Origin: Epinephelus fuscoguttatus
Taxonomy: Eukaryota; Chordata; Actinopteri; Perciformes; Serranidae
Length of the DNA: 64,000 nucleotides
Direction: 5' to 3'
Assembly: GCF_011397635.1 (NCBI RefSeq)
Contig: NC_064765.1
Location: 27,246,632-27,310,631, forward strand
The translations under genes and the position numbers were made by a program. The notes under the pieces were generated by a model. The model made no database searches and was not told the DNA's origin. It worked only from the letters and a program-made list of their open reading frames with translations. How positions within the stretch are numbered: the first letter of the stretch is position 1; each line of letters opens with the position of its first letter. Positions 1 through 12,072 of this stretch are shown here, piece after piece.

Positions 1-203
1 GCAATATAAACATATAGTTTTGGGTAAATATTATGTAGGATTTTTATACGTATCTAATTGGTAATGGGGGTTAAATTCAAATTAATACTTTTAATAAATT
101 GATTCAAACATGATTTTTCAATTCAAATTCCCGGCCCATAGATGGCGCTTGCGGTGCTCTTACCATCTGCGAGGTCAACGTTCCTCCTCTCTCGGTGAAG
201 AAG

Positions 204-230
204 TGACGTCAGAAAAGAGGCTGAACCAAC
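204..230 (+). promoter_or_regulatory. hmgcl: hmgcl core promoter: perfect CRE and start-codon context
   Basis: A full palindromic cAMP-response element, TGACGTCA, lies at 204-211, about 20 bp before the hmgcl start codon. The start codon sits in ATGGCGGC, which matches the YY1 site often found over vertebrate translation starts. No TATA box is obvious. The motifs are seen directly; that CREB/ATF or YY1 uses them is inference. Confidence 0.5.
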
Positions 231-2517
231 ATGGCGGCTGTAATGAGGCTTGTCAACAGAAACACATTTAGTGCAGCAATGGGTCAACAGTATGTAGCGT
301 TTAGCTCAGCAGCCAAAGTCAAAATAGTGAGTTTTATTTCCCTTGTATCTTCCAACTAACTGTATTGTGCATGTTTAGCTAGCAGCCTGGATGACAGCGC
401 TGGTTAGTTAGCTGTTAGCGTCCTCTACGGTTAAGCTAACACGGACACGTTTGGTAATCTAGGTGCTGCTAGTTATGCTACCTGTCAGGCTGAACAGGTC
501 AACTATTTGTAATGTAACGCTACTTTACACCTGTATTAAATGTGTGTGTGTGTGTGTGTAGGCTGGCGTAAGAGCAGGTAAAGCTCTTCCAGACATGGTG
601 AAAATAGTGGAGGTGGGACCCAGAGATGGACTCCAGAATGAAAAGGTGAGATTATGTAAGATTAATTTGTTAATTTCATTACATAGCTGCCACTATGGCC
701 AGGAAACCTCTACATTAACGTTAACACTGCTCTGTTTTCAAGCATCCGTGTACAGAGATGGAGTAGGTGCACAGCTTATGTGTTATGTAACCAATGTTTA
801 TCAAGTCTCATCTTGTTGTTTTACTGTTTCTATTCTAGACCATCGTGCCAACAGAGACCAAAATTCATTTGATTGACATGTTGTCAGCATCAGGGCTGCC
901 AGTCATTGAGGCCACCAGCTTTGTGTCCCCAAAATGGGTTCCACAGGTGAGTTTGTTCCCCCAGAGACAGTCATGTGGAAAGTGCTGACACACCCCACAC
1001 AGGGTGGTGCAGAAACTGCAATGTGTGGGAATGGAGTGGCCTTGTTTTCTCCAGCATTAATTAGTTTCTGTCATGTTTGTCCTCATGTCAGATGGCAGAC
1101 CAGGTGGAGGTGATGAAGGGCATCAGCAGAAAGCCTGGTGTGGCCTACCCAGTCCTCACCCCCAACCTCAAAGGTTTCCAGGCTGCTGTGAGTGTCAAGC
1201 ATCATATACCAACATATTTTCCCAACGCAGCTTCTAATCCTGTCAGTGATGTGTCCAAAAAATTAATTTAAAATGCCTTATTCTTGCTTGTACTTACTAC
1301 AGGTGAAGGCAGGAGCTTCAGAGGTAGCCATATTTGGTGCTGCGTCTGAGCTGTTCAGTAAGAAGAACATAAACTGCTCAGTGGATGAAAGTTTACAGCG
1401 CTTTGACGAGGTCATGAAAGCAGCAAAAGAGGCCGGTGTGCCAGTTAGAGGGTAGGATTACTTGCTCCCGCCTTACTCTCTACAAACATATAAATCATTG
1501 TAATTATAGGCTTTGATTTTTACTTGAGTTCCTCTCTCTGTTTCTTGTCACTGCAGTTACGTGTCATGTGTCCTTGGATGCCCTTATGAAGGCAAGGTGG
1601 CACCTGAAAAAGTTGCACATGTGAGTTCTCACTTTATACATATTTACATTATGTGAACAGGCAGAAATGTATTCATTATCCTTTGACAAAAGACATAAAT
1701 ACAATGTAAGCACTGTCACTCATGAAACCAGGTCAAGATTTGATTCTGATCTTGCAGGTAGCTAAGCGTCTGTACTCCATGGGTTGCTATGAGATCTCTT
1801 TGGGTGACACTATTGGAGTGGGGACGCCAGGTAGCATGACTGAAATGCTGGAAGCAGTGAGCAGAGAGGTGCCAGTTAACGCCTTGGCAGTGCACTGCCA
1901 CGATACCTACGGCCAGGCCCTGGCTAACATCCTCGTAGCCTTACAGGTCAGACCTGGTTTATCCTAATGCTATTTGAAAATATCTGTAGCTGATTATTGT
2001 TGTTGCAGTGTTAATTTTAATTAGTTTCAAGGTAAAGATTGTCTTTGTTTTGCAGATGGGAGTCAGTGTGATAGACTCATCAGTGGCAGGACTCGGCGGC
2101 TGTCCGTATGCTCAGGGGGCTTCTGGGAATGTTGCTACTGAGGATGTAGTGTATATGCTACATGGACTTGGAATTCAAACAGTAAGAAGGCACTATTTGT
2201 TTCTCTTTAGCCCCCCCACCCACTGTCTGAAAGTACAGACTAAAGATGCTGCTCTTGCATAATTTTTCTTTATGAGGGAGGAAAAACTGCTCTTTCATGA
2301 ATTAAAGGCGCCATTTTAGCAGAATATTCCAGTCTGCCCTGTCACCATTTAGTTTGCAGTTGTAATTCTGTACGATGTGAGCTACCTCAAGTTTAACTTT
2401 CTGTACTCATCTCAGGGAGTGGACCTCTCAAAGCTGATGGATGCTGGAGCTTTCATCTGTCGAACCCTCAACAGGAAGACCAACTCCAAAGTAGCGCAGG
2501 CCACCTGCAAACTGTAG
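231..2517 (+). CDS. hmgcl: 3-hydroxy-3-methylglutaryl-CoA lyase (mitochondrial/peroxisomal), 9 exons
   Basis: Cleaves HMG-CoA into acetyl-CoA and acetoacetate, the last step of ketogenesis and leucine breakdown. Exons: 231-326, 562-645, 839-946, 1092-1187, 1303-1451, 1557-1620, 1758-1946, 2056-2181 and 2416-2517, giving 337 residues against 325 in human. The first roughly 40 residues are Arg/Ala-rich with few acids, as expected for a mitochondrial targeting peptide. The TIM-barrel core holds [13 protein letters not shown] (catalytic Arg/Asp near residues 53-54), [12 protein letters not shown] (metal-binding His pair) and the signature [12 protein letters not shown] with the active-site Cys near 278. 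The last three residues, CKL, match the peroxisomal PTS1-like end of the mammalian enzyme. All junctions keep frame with GT/AG ends. The start at 231 was chosen because it gives the leader and is the first ATG after the CRE. I see no break. Identification is very secure. Confidence 0.96.
541..561 (+). repeat. (TG)n microsatellite forming the exon 2 splice acceptor of hmgcl
   Basis: A pure TG run (541-559) is followed directly by the AG acceptor of hmgcl exon 2, so it takes the place of a normal pyrimidine tract. Confidence 0.8.
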
Positions 2518-3185
2518 ACAAAAACTAAACTATAGGCTTTTGCACAGACTGCACACTTCAGCACAACCGTGTAACCCGGAGCTGTCACCTTCTGTATGTT
2601 CACTTCTCCCCTTTGGTAATTCTAGTTTGATTCATCCTCTCCCGGTGTGAGAATATTACTTTAAGATTTGACCGGTATTCCTGACCCCTACCTCTGTTCA
2701 GATTAAAACCGTAGATATTCACTACATGAAAGCGTAGCTGGGACAAGTGCCTTATCTGTCTAACCATACAGATCTTGCTTATCAAAAGCTATGCCTTCAC
2801 CCATTCATTGACAGTGTGCTTACATTCTTTTCTGGACAGTGGGTAAGCCAAAGTGAAGCACTTTGTTTATCGTAATAAATGAAGCAGTAAAAATGTCCTG
2901 GGGATGGATAATCTCACTGTTGATGTCAGAGAGAAGACGGAAGCGTTGCTTTGACTTCTGTCAGTGTGTAAATGCAGTGATCAGTGTCTTCAAATTAATT
3001 TTCTACACAGGGAGCACATCTAAGGCAACTGTCACTCCTTATGAACTTGGGCATTTTACTGGCTTGTGAAAAAAATGTTGATGTGTGCTTTGTATTTATT
3101 GTAAAATGTCTCTTTAAATTTAACATGTACATATCCAACTAGATTTAAAAAAAAAAGTTTCATAAATAAAATCTGTCATTAATTT
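2518..3185 (+). other. hmgcl: hmgcl 3' untranslated region with two poly(A) signals
   Basis: AT-rich non-coding sequence after the hmgcl stop codon. It has AATAAA at about 2873-2878 and again at 3165-3170. Either could end the transcript; the second is followed by a T-rich stretch. No other gene is seen here. Confidence 0.6.
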
Positions 3186-3189
3186 AAAA

Positions 3190-4470
3190 TTGAGAGCACT
3201 GTGATGAATCTAAAGGCTCTGAAACAGGCCATATAAATGGTTTAGCAAGAACTGGATTGGATTTGTAATTTCTGCCCTGTTACAGTCAACACCAGATGGG
3301 GTTTTTTCTTTGTGGAAGAAAATTTGATTTGAAGCCATCATCGACAAAATACGGATCATAGGTGGGTGTTAATCTTTGACAAACTCCATAGTGATGTAGC
3401 AGTTTGTTGTGGAAATGATTCAGGATAAACAAAAACTGTTTTCTTCACCACTCCTTTTTAAGAACCTGACTGACAAGTCTGACAGGCAGACTGAGATTCT
3501 TACTGCAAGCCTCCACAACCCTTAGACACATACATCATGGGTATCGGAGACAGGAAAACAGTACGTCATGATGACTCACAGCTAGTTTAAATGGTGAAGT
3601 TCTAGTTGGCATGCAAGCCTGGTCATCGGCAGCTTAAGAACCTTCATTATGAGTCAGCAGTGATGGAAAAATTCAGTTCCTTATATAATAAGGATGATCA
3701 GAGAGTAGCGTGGGAGTAAAAAGAGTCCCACACGTGTAAATGGCAACCATAGCAGCTCCTTACAGTTAAAACACCAAACAAACACACATTTAATAAATTT
3801 AATATATTTAGTTTTGTAAAAATGACTATTAACAACAAGTGCATAAAATACAATTCCACCTGATGTCCACAGTGGACGATTAGGGACTCGCAAAAATGTT
3901 CAATGAGCCATCTGTTTGTGCGACTTCTCTTCCCAACTCCTCCTCTGTACTCCCGCTCTACCAACACAGAATTAAACAGCAGCATTCCTTTCGCCTTTTT
4001 TGAATCAACAGTGGTCTTGGATTAGGCGAGTTTGTGTACAAGCACGTCAAAACACACAGGCGACCTATGTACAGCGTGACCGTGCAGCATAAACCTGAGA
4101 CCAAGCATATGTCCGCCAAGGCTTTAGACAAAGAAATATGTAAATGATACACACATTTTGTTGCTTATCTGAGAAAAAAAACTGCAGTTAAACATTTTTG
4201 GCCAGTTTGCACACCTTCAAGTAATACGTAGCCATAACTATATGACTTTGGAGCGTCCACACTCCGATGGAGAATTGTTAACCATTCATCTATGTCATCA
4301 GGACAACAAATGGTGAGCATAAAGCTATTGTGTCAATTCATTTCAACAAAAGAGATCACCGAAATGTACATCTAACATCCAGTGACAACAGAGCCCTGAC
4401 ACACCACTGTATACACTGGCAGGGAGGGTGAATTCCTCTGCCAGGTGTGTCCTGCCTCCTCGAGTGAAGC
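3190..4470. other. Intergenic stretch between hmgcl and gjb3
   Basis: No coding exon, RNA gene or well-bounded transposon was recognised. The short open frames here lack codon structure or family similarity. The right end probably grades into the gjb3 3' UTR. Confidence 0.5.
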
Positions 4471-4476
4471 TTTCAG

Positions 4477-4855
4477 TTTATTCCCCTCCTGTCAAAACTC
4501 AGATAGTAAGAAAGACAGAAACCTCACAGGAATGTGCTAATACGAGTGAAGGGGTGATGTTGACAAGGCACACAGACCTGTACTGTATTCAAAAACCAAT
4601 ATATTAACAAATTAGCTTTTTAGCTGACTTGTAAATATTGAGTATGTTGACTTGGAACCCAAAGTTCATACACTCAAAAAAAAGAGTCTGTGAGATGTGA
4701 ACACAGGCGCCCACGGGATGAATCCAGTACTGATGACTCAACTTCCAGGGTTTGACACATACTTTAGTTTGGCTCATAGTTCTGAGTCTGTTTTCTGAGG
4801 TTTGTCATTGAGTTCTAGCCCAAGCACTGCTGATCTCTTGATCGTCAGCCTCAGC
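4477..4855 (-). other. gjb3: Likely gjb3 3' untranslated region
   Basis: Runs from the gjb3 stop codon to an AATAAA on the minus strand (TTTATT at 4477-4482 on plus). It is a candidate poly(A) signal only; the transcript could extend further left. Confidence 0.45.
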
Positions 4856-5722
4856 TCATGAAAGAGACAGATTGGGGGCAGAGGCCCGAATCTTCTCCTC
4901 ATGTTTGAGTGCAGATACAGGCCGCAGTGAAGCCTTGAACGCACTCCTAAAGGATGGAGGCTTGTCCTTTAGGTCCAGCCTCGACGTATTCACTTCGCAG
5001 TCGTCAAAGGGGCCCTTGTTGGTGTAGTCCTCGTGATGCACAGCCACGTTGCGATTGCGCCTCTTGACCTTGTTCGCGCATCGCACGATGCGTTTGGAGA
5101 TGAGATATATGATCTCACAGATGTTTAGGATGATGCAGAGGGCCGATGCTCCGACCATGAAGTAGGTGAAGACTTTCTTCTCGGTGGGGTGGCCGATGTA
5201 GCAGTCCACCAGGTTGGGACAAGGATCCACGCCGCACTTGACCAGTCTTGGCAGGTAGAAGCTATCGTAGACACGGTGCAGGATGTAGAGGAAGGAGACC
5301 TCGATGCCCGTCTTTACGAAGAGGCTGACCAGATAGGTCCACCACAAGCCGCCGTGCTTCTTGCCTGTGTTGTTGTACAGCTTGCTGTTCTCCCCATGTT
5401 TTGCCCTGTGCTTGCGCTCACGGTCATCACGGTACGCCACGTGCATGACCACCATGAAGGATGGGCAGGTGACGAAGATCAGCTGCAGGGCCCACAGCCG
5501 GATGTGGGAGATGGGGAAGAAGTGGTCGTAGCAGACGTTGGCGCAGCCAGGCTGCTTGGTATTGCAGTCAAAGTCCTTCTGCTCATCTCCCCACACTCGC
5601 TCAGCCGCCACCACGTACACCATCACCCTGAACACAAACACCACAGAAAGCCATACCCGCCCGAATGCGGTGGAGTATTTATTCACCCCGCTGAGCAGGG
5701 CTTGGAAGGTCTTCCAGTCCAT
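4856..5722 (-). CDS. gjb3: Connexin, beta group, GJB3 (Cx31)-type
   Basis: A gap-junction channel subunit of 288 residues in one uninterrupted coding exon. Six subunits make a hemichannel; two hemichannels dock between cells. The family pattern is complete: short N-terminus ([12 protein letters not shown]), four membrane spans near residues 21-40, 76-96, 128-150 and 188-210, first-loop cysteines C53/C60/C64 (CX6CX3C) and second-loop cysteines C163/C168/C174 (CX4CX5C). The protein matches remembered human GJB3 nearly throughout, and the tail ends ASAPNLSLS where human has ASAPNLTPI. A splice acceptor just upstream (exon starting near 5792) and a GT donor at 6443-6444 point to a non-coding first exon, the usual connexin layout. 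The related gene at 11281-12072 lies upstream on the same strand. A long plus-strand open frame across it is only an antisense shadow. Confidence 0.93.
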   Translation of the reverse strand: MDWKTFQALLSGVNKYSTAFGRVWLSVVFVFRVMVYVVAAERVWGDEQKDFDCNTKQPGCANVCYDHFFPISHIRLWALQLIFVTCPSFMVVMHVAYRDDRERKHRAKHGENSKLYNNTGKKHGGLWWTYLVSLFVKTGIEVSFLYILHRVYDSFYLPRLVKCGVDPCPNLVDCYIGHPTEKKVFTYFMVGASALCIILNICEIIYLISKRIVRCANKVKRRNRNVAVHHEDYTNKGPFDDCEVNTSRLDLKDKPPSFRSAFKASLRPVSALKHEEKIRASAPNLSLS

Positions 5723-6444
5723 GTCCTTGGCTGGCGGTCAAAGTCGTCTTTTCTGGAGTTCCTCTCTCGCTGGTAGTAGTTTATCTTCGAACCTGGATGA
5801 GGCAGAATGAGGAATGAGTGAGCTGTTTTCATTATCTGCTGAGTATCCTGCTTTCACTCTCTTCAGTCACACATAACCTTTCATTCTGACTTTTTTTAAA
5901 ATCTCCGATTTTTCTTCCAAAGCTGATTGAATGTGAAAACATCTCCCACAGGCCTGATTTATCAGCCCTACCAGAAACAACCACTAACAATAACACACAA
6001 TTAATGAGTAGGCCTCGAGCCAAACCGTTGAGGGAAACAAGTTGGACCAACGTTATTAACACACCCAGAGTTTATGAATATTTCAGAAAGCAGTACTTCC
6101 ACTTTACAAATTCAAATCAAATATTTATTTAAGAAACAAAGTAAATACCATCAGCTGCCTGAACTGCATGTGTTAACACAAAAGCAGCCATTTAAACATG
6201 TACGGCTCTCAGAAAAACAGCCTTTTACGCACGGGCTGTTTGCGTTATTTGGACATATGGTCTTTTATAGGATTGGCTCATTACCGACATAAGGCGCTTC
6301 TACAACCACCAGGATTATTAATCGTTTCATAGATTGCTGTATAAAAGCCAGCGAATCGTTTCCAAATGGCTGAGACGCGAACTTAACGAAACTTGACTCA
6401 TCTTAGACACATCAAAAGTTCACAAAAGCGGAGTTTTCACTTAC

Positions 6445-6600
6445 CGAAAGAAGTATTAGTCCATTATTAGTTGACAGACACGCGGTTTCATATATTCCGA
6501 AGTGGTCTCTTGCAACTTTAATGTGGTTTTTGTCCTTTAACGCACAGATTTGGTTCCCCTCGACAGGTAAAGGAGCGCAGTGTTGAGAAATGCGCCTGTG
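6445..6600 (-). promoter_or_regulatory. gjb3: Probable non-coding exon 1 and promoter of gjb3
   Basis: On the minus strand a consensus donor (CGGTAAGT) at about 6445 pairs in sense with the acceptor near 5793. The sequence just upstream would be a non-coding first exon and promoter. Exon start is unknown; a CT/GA-rich tract (about 6640-6692) lies further upstream. Confidence 0.4.
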
Positions 6601-8180
6601 GGTGGGGTTAAAGACGAAAGACTGGAACTACCCCAGATGTTCCTCTCTCCCTCTCTTCCCTCCCTCCCTCCTTCTCTCTGTCTCTTTCTCTCTCACTCAC
6701 ACCCCAGTGTTTGGTGGCAAATAATTTTGCATAACTGTTGTCACACTTAACATAATCTCCTGCTACTTTGAATAGGATTTGTAGCATGGGCGTACATGTG
6801 AGCAATTAAGTTTGGGACCAGATAAACCAATGAGAGCCTTGGGGATTTGAGTCCACACATGGTTCAGATTCATGGGGGACCACCAGGGTCCAACTCCTGT
6901 TCGATAGGGTCAAATGAGGCAAAGTATTCTCTCATCATTATAAAGTTTAGAGGCGACAGATGTAGATCCATTGTTTTTGTGTTCCATGTCTCCAGGAAGT
7001 GCTTTGTCCCTGTCCCAACGTGCCTCTGAGTACTGCACACAGGAGGACGTAAGAGGCAGACACACCCTGAGGTGAATGCATTTTTTGTTGTTGTGCATGT
7101 CCTAACCCTTGTCTGGTTGCTGGTTTCCCAAAGTATGACTAAAAGATAAGTGTTGGGCAACATTTCCTCTGAGATTTTGTGAGGGTAGTAGGTACCTGAG
7201 GAAGGTGGAGTGGCAGGTGGAGAGGAGGTCAAAGTGGTGAGCTCAGTTAGAGTGAATTTGTCACAATGTAACGAGAAAAACAATTCAGTTTCCCTGTTCC
7301 TCTTAAGTTTATTTCCTGCACAACCATTCCTTCTTCTTTACTCAACACGAACACCAGTGCAAAAAAAAAAAACATATTGTGTTTCCTTCATTCTTTTTGA
7401 GGCCAAGCTCTACTCAGATAACACTGTCACAGTTCATGAGCGCTTTTAAGCTCATCCGCATTGTCACATCATGAGCTTTTGTCTCCACTTCATTCTTCAC
7501 CTGCTTTCACCACCAAACTTATTTTCCTTACACTATACAGATACCCATCAGACTGCTGTACAGTGTTACTGCTCTGTAGGGAAGACCCAGCCCCTCATTT
7601 GCGGTGTTTGCGGTTGGATTTAAGTCCTCAGATGCTGTTAGCATAATAAAATATCAGCTTGCTCAGAATGCCATAGCTGTGCCAGAGCCTGCCGGTTCTT
7701 GCAGACCGGTGTGTGTGTTCAGAGCTATTGAATCTTGTATTTACATTATATGAAAGGATAAAAGACTCACTCATGTATCACCGGTCTGGAGTCAAGTCAA
7801 GTCAGAGTTATTTGTATTGTTCAGTAACAGTCACATACAATGTCTCACTGGGCTTTTTCTTTCAGGGACACAATTAAGCCCGACATTTCTAAAAGGAAAG
7901 GAAGCACTCTCCAAAAGCTTTATAAGAACAACATGAATTATAACTGTAATTTACAGTATAAGGCTGTGTTGTAAGAGGTGGTGAGATGGCACATGCACAG
8001 ACTGCAAAGTTAGGTAATGTGATAATCAAGCTGAGTTGCTTTTTTTGGTCTTCACTTTGTTAAAGTGCTGAAAAAATGAGATGTGATGACCATCCGTATT
8101 TATTTGAACATGGAGTACACTGACGTACACACACGCAGAACTCATTGAAACTGAAGAGCGGACGAGGAGAGAGAGGGAGC
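6600..8180. other. Intergenic stretch between the two connexins, left part
   Basis: Contains a polypyrimidine microsatellite (about 6640-6692) and AT-rich sequence. A short SINE-like piece with TCAAGTCAAGTCAGAG lies near 7792-7880. No coding exon could be supported. Confidence 0.4.
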
Positions 8181-8181
8181 A

Positions 8182-8232
8182 GTGTTACTTCGGTAGCACA
8201 TATACTAAAATTGCAACAGGCAGAGGAACATG
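8182..8232 (+). pseudogene. Truncated U6 snRNA pseudogene
   Basis: The string from GTGTTACTTCGG through AGCACATATACTAAAATTG and on to CAGAGGAACATG follows the 5' part of U6 snRNA (GTGCTTGCTTCGGCAGCACATATACTAAAATTGG...). The 5' stem-loop is altered and the match stops before the U4/U6 pairing and catalytic segments. It is a retro-inserted fragment, not a working snRNA gene. Confidence 0.7.
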
Positions 8233-8700
8233 TCGATTGTCAATCCGGCTCAAGGTAAACACAGACATTCATTTCTCCTTTCCGTTATGTTGTCGGATAA
8301 TTACACTAACAGTCTGAGCCTATCTGTGTGAAAAAAATCCACTTTTAGTGGACGCATTTTGACGTTGTTTGACGCCGTCCCAGTGCCCTATTAAATATAG
8401 CATGTGCTCACGGGCTGCAGGCAGGTCAGCCCTAGGTTCGTACTGGAGAAATGTAAAACACTGAACATCCTATCACTCATTTAGACAAAAGTAGATCGGA
8501 AAATAGGGCCCAGGTTGAAAAAAACATTAGTTCCCCTTTAAGATTTGGAGCATGTGCATTTGTCCCTATCAATAAAAACATAAAAAATGGCACTGGTCTT
8601 TTGATTCAGATGACAAGTGATGCAGAAAAGGCACAAACTGGTCCATAAAATTCACAAGAATGTAAGAAATAAAGTGTTTGATGTGCAAAAAAAAATGCTC

Positions 8701-8900
8701 AGTTCAATTCAATTTTATTTATGAAGCCCAATATCACAGTCACAATTTGCCTCAGAGGGTCTTACAGCATACAACATCCCTCTATCCTTGGACCCTCACA
8801 GCAGATAAGAAGAAACTCCCCAAAATAAACCTTTAACAGAGAAAAAGCATGGTAGAAACCTCAGGAGGTGCAACTGAGGAGGGATCCCTCTTCCAGCATG
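8701..8900. repeat. Teleost SINE-like interspersed repeat
   Basis: Begins with CAATTCAATTTTATTTATG and ends near GGAGGGATCCCTCTTCC, a repeat seen in very many fish introns and spacers. A related piece lies inside the element at 40598-42237. The family is recalled from general knowledge; the exact class is not settled. Confidence 0.5.
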
Positions 8901-11280
8901 GTCTCATGTTGAAATAAAACTTACACCCTTGGTTATGGCGCCTCTAAATTTAAACACTGCATCTCGAAGTCTTGCAGCCATGTGCTAAAACTCTCAGAGT
9001 ATTGTTAGAAGTATCAGCTGCAGCTGTGCTTTTCAGGAAAATTCATCTGTGCTATAAAGCCTGGGCACATGAACATCTGTAAGTGCAGCATTTAAAGCAG
9101 TTCATCTGACAGTGATTGCATTTCAGAGAGAGGGGGGGAAGGGAAAAAAGAGTTGTCTCTCGCCTCCAGATGAAGAACTGGTCCAGGCAGTTAGCCAGGA
9201 CACACCTGGAAGGAATGCGTCCCAATGACTCAACCGCTGCCAGCCGCAAGTCTCAACAAGACCGACCAACACAAACAGGATAAACACATTACTTATCAGG
9301 GGTGGTACTGTGAAAGGAAGGAAATGTACCAGCGCAGAGAAGGCAGGGACGAGAGGAGGAATACTGCCTGAGAAGTGTTGGGAGGATCTTGAAAAGAGAG
9401 TGATAGTCGGCTTCATGTGAGGAACCACCCCGTCAGCCTTGACAAACAATAAAGACAAAGAGACTGTGCACACTGGAGCTTGTTTATTTTTTCAGAGCTT
9501 GTTGCACTTCACATCTGATGTAACACTTGTCTTGAGAGCTTTAATTGTTGCCCCACTGGCCCTCAGATAAGGAAAATTCTATCCATACTGTGTTCTTGTA
9601 CATGGATGTGTAGACAATAAAGTTCTCTTGAGTCTCAAATCATCCACAAATACCTAGTTATCCACTTCCTCATTGTGCATTCAGATATCCATCTGTGACA
9701 TTCCTGCTGCCATCAAACACAGTGGAGATGAAGAATTACTTTTCGGCAGCAGCTTGTCTTTCCTGAAAACAGGGTCCTGGTTATACCATGATAATCCACA
9801 GACCTCTCTTGTTAAGAGTTCATCGGAACTACCGTCACCTGACATAGATATTAATGGTTCAAGTGACATCTGTTAACAGAGGTGCCTGCGGATTATCTTT
9901 TCATTGTTTGTTTAAAAACACTTTGCTGTTTGAGTTTTTAAAAATGTCATAGTTTATTGCTCCGAGCAGCACAAGCTATATTTATTCTCTTCTGTGGTAT
10001 TGAGGTGGAAGCAGATATCTCCAAACCTCAGCAGAGCGAATTAAAAATATCCAACTGGCTCCACAAGAGAAGAAGAAAATATGAGTATTCATTCTCACTA
10101 TATCACTTCTATGGAAGGTTGTAGTGTAAATACTGGAGTCATCCATTCAGAGGCGGCACTGACAGACAAATTCCTGCACTGGGTGGGTCCACACTCATCA
10201 GCACGGGTGATTCAAACTGAGGGGTGGGAGACTCCTCCTTTGCCCGTCTTAACGTACCAATCTACCCAAACAATGAGGGCGCTGCTTTTAGCAACAGAGC
10301 AATCTGTGCGCTGATGAGGGGGGAGGGCTTTATGAAACACATGGAAAAAGTGGAAGAAGGAGGAAAGTGGGAGATCTTTGTCAAACCACAGAACTTGTGC
10401 AGAATCAACAAACCCTTTGGCTTACATTGTTCTTCTACTTCCTATGCTTAGACATATTTTCTCTTACAGTATTTGTTATGGAGAATGGCGTGTGCACTGC
10501 TGTGTATGGGCTTTTCTAAACTGTCTTAAAAAACATGAAAAAAAAAAACACACTTTCAAAACATGAAAATATCATCTTTAATGAAAAATATTATTAACAT
10601 CTGTGCAGCCACACTGCACCTCAGCACTGTGAGACATCCTGATATTATTAACAACTGTGTTTACAACACTGCATTTGGACTTCATCACTCTCTCCTCCCT
10701 GTATACAGGAAGCACTTTAAAAACAGGTCAGAACAGCAACACGCACAACAGCAGTATCTTTCAAACCTTTTTGATAAATAAAGTATTCACAAGAGTCAAA
10801 TGTAAACATGTGAGTGAAGGGAAAAGACGTTGAACAGCCTGAACTAAGTATTTCAGGGTTGGGCGCAGAGCAGGAGGAAAACTTTACACAGAAAACCACA
10901 TGTGTTTGTAAAACCATCTCCTAACCATGGAGTGACTCATAGCTGGTTTCAAGGCTAATTCTGAATCACACAAACTAGATTTTGTCTGCCAGGGCTGCAG
11001 AACTTCGTCTGTACAAAAGTCTCTGTAAATACTCCGACCCGAACCCACAATCGTGAGCACATTCCAGATCTATGACACATATGCATCGTGGTCCAGGATT
11101 TCTCTGACAGTGAACATTATAACAGTAAAGAACTACCTCAGTAGCAGTTCCTAGCAGAGTCTGAGCACACAAATGTCTGCTGACAAGTCTATGAGGGAAG
11201 TGCATGTGGAGGGGGGAGAGGCACATTTCCTTTCCCATGACATTGTTCTTAATTAAGTCTTTGCCTTTATTGTCGTTATC
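8900..11280. other. Intergenic stretch and possible 3' UTR of the second connexin
   Basis: No exons supported. The right part (about 10575-11280) could be the 3' UTR of the connexin at 11281, ending at a weak ATTAAA on the minus strand (TTTAAT at about 10575). A TTTATT at about 11263, nearly touching the stop codon, seems too close to be the only poly(A) signal. Confidence 0.35.
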
Positions 11281-12072
11281 TCAAGATATGGCGACGCTGT
11301 ATGAAGGAGCAGGTGTTTCAGGGGTGGATTTGCACGTCCCCTTTAGATTGTTTGAGTCCATCAAGTTGCTTCCGCTGGACAGTGTGTTGGTCATGACCTG
11401 GCGAGAGTTTTGGACTGAGCTGAAACATTCACGGCAGCGTTTCCCAACCAGGTAGAGGATTTCTAAGACAGAGAGGAAGATGCATGCCAGGCTGGTGACC
11501 ACCATGAAGATGGTGAAGATTCGTTTCTCGGTGGGCCGAGCGATGAAGCAGTCCACCTTGTTGGGACACGGCTTCTGTTCGCACTTGATGAGCGAGGGGA
11601 AGTCATAACCCTCATAGATGTGGTACAGGAGGTAGACGAAGGTGGCGTCCACACCTATTTTGAAGACCAAAGTAAGGACATAGGTCCACCACAGGCCCCC
11701 ACGCTTCTTGCCCGTGTTCTGGTAGAGGCGGCGGCAGTTCTCGCCGTACTTGAGCCGGTGTTTCCGCTCCCTGTCGTCCCTGTAGGCTACGTGCATCACC
11801 ACCAAGAGAGAGGGGCAGGTGACGAAGATCAGCTGCAGGGCCCACAGGCGGACGTGGGAGACAGGGAAGAAGTGGTCGTAGCAGACATTGTGGCACCCAG
11901 GCTGAGCCGTGTTGCATTTGAAGTCTTTCTGTTCGTCGCCCCATACCTTCTCCGCCGCCACCACAAACACCATGACCCTGAAGAGGAAGACGATAGAGAG
12001 CCAAACTCGGCCGAAGGCTGTGGAGTACTTATTCACCCCACTGAGGAGGCCCTGGAGGAATGCCCAGTTCAT
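11281..12072 (-). CDS. gjb4: Connexin, beta group, GJB4/GJB5-like
   Basis: A second gap-junction subunit, 263 residues in one coding exon. The N-terminus [18 protein letters not shown] equals remembered human GJB4. Four membrane spans, first-loop C53/C60/C64 and second-loop C164/C169/C175 are all present, followed by a short Ser/Thr-rich tail. It is very close to the neighbour at 4856-5722, so the two are tandem paralogs on the same strand about 5.6 kb apart, like the mammalian GJB3-GJB4-GJB5 cluster. Fish have several co-orthologs (cx34.4/cx35.4 type), so the symbol is provisional: group certain, one-to-one orthology not. A splice acceptor beginning an exon at about 12138 and a GT donor at 12610-12611 indicate a non-coding first exon about 0.5 kb upstream. 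Confidence 0.88.
   Translation of the reverse strand: MNWAFLQGLLSGVNKYSTAFGRVWLSIVFLFRVMVFVVAAEKVWGDEQKDFKCNTAQPGCHNVCYDHFFPVSHVRLWALQLIFVTCPSLLVVMHVAYRDDRERKHRLKYGENCRRLYQNTGKKRGGLWWTYVLTLVFKIGVDATFVYLLYHIYEGYDFPSLIKCEQKPCPNKVDCFIARPTEKRIFTIFMVVTSLACIFLSVLEILYLVGKRCRECFSSVQNSRQVMTNTLSSGSNLMDSNNLKGTCKSTPETPAPSYSVAIS

Noticed and set aside
5189-5776. Long plus-strand open frames opposite gjb3 (and 11620-12111 opposite the second connexin)
   Set aside because: They mirror GC-rich connexin codons on the other strand and have no family match. The real coding strand is minus.
6340-6346. TATAAAA on the plus strand
   Set aside because: Wrong strand and inside the supposed first intron of gjb3; no plus-strand gene follows it.
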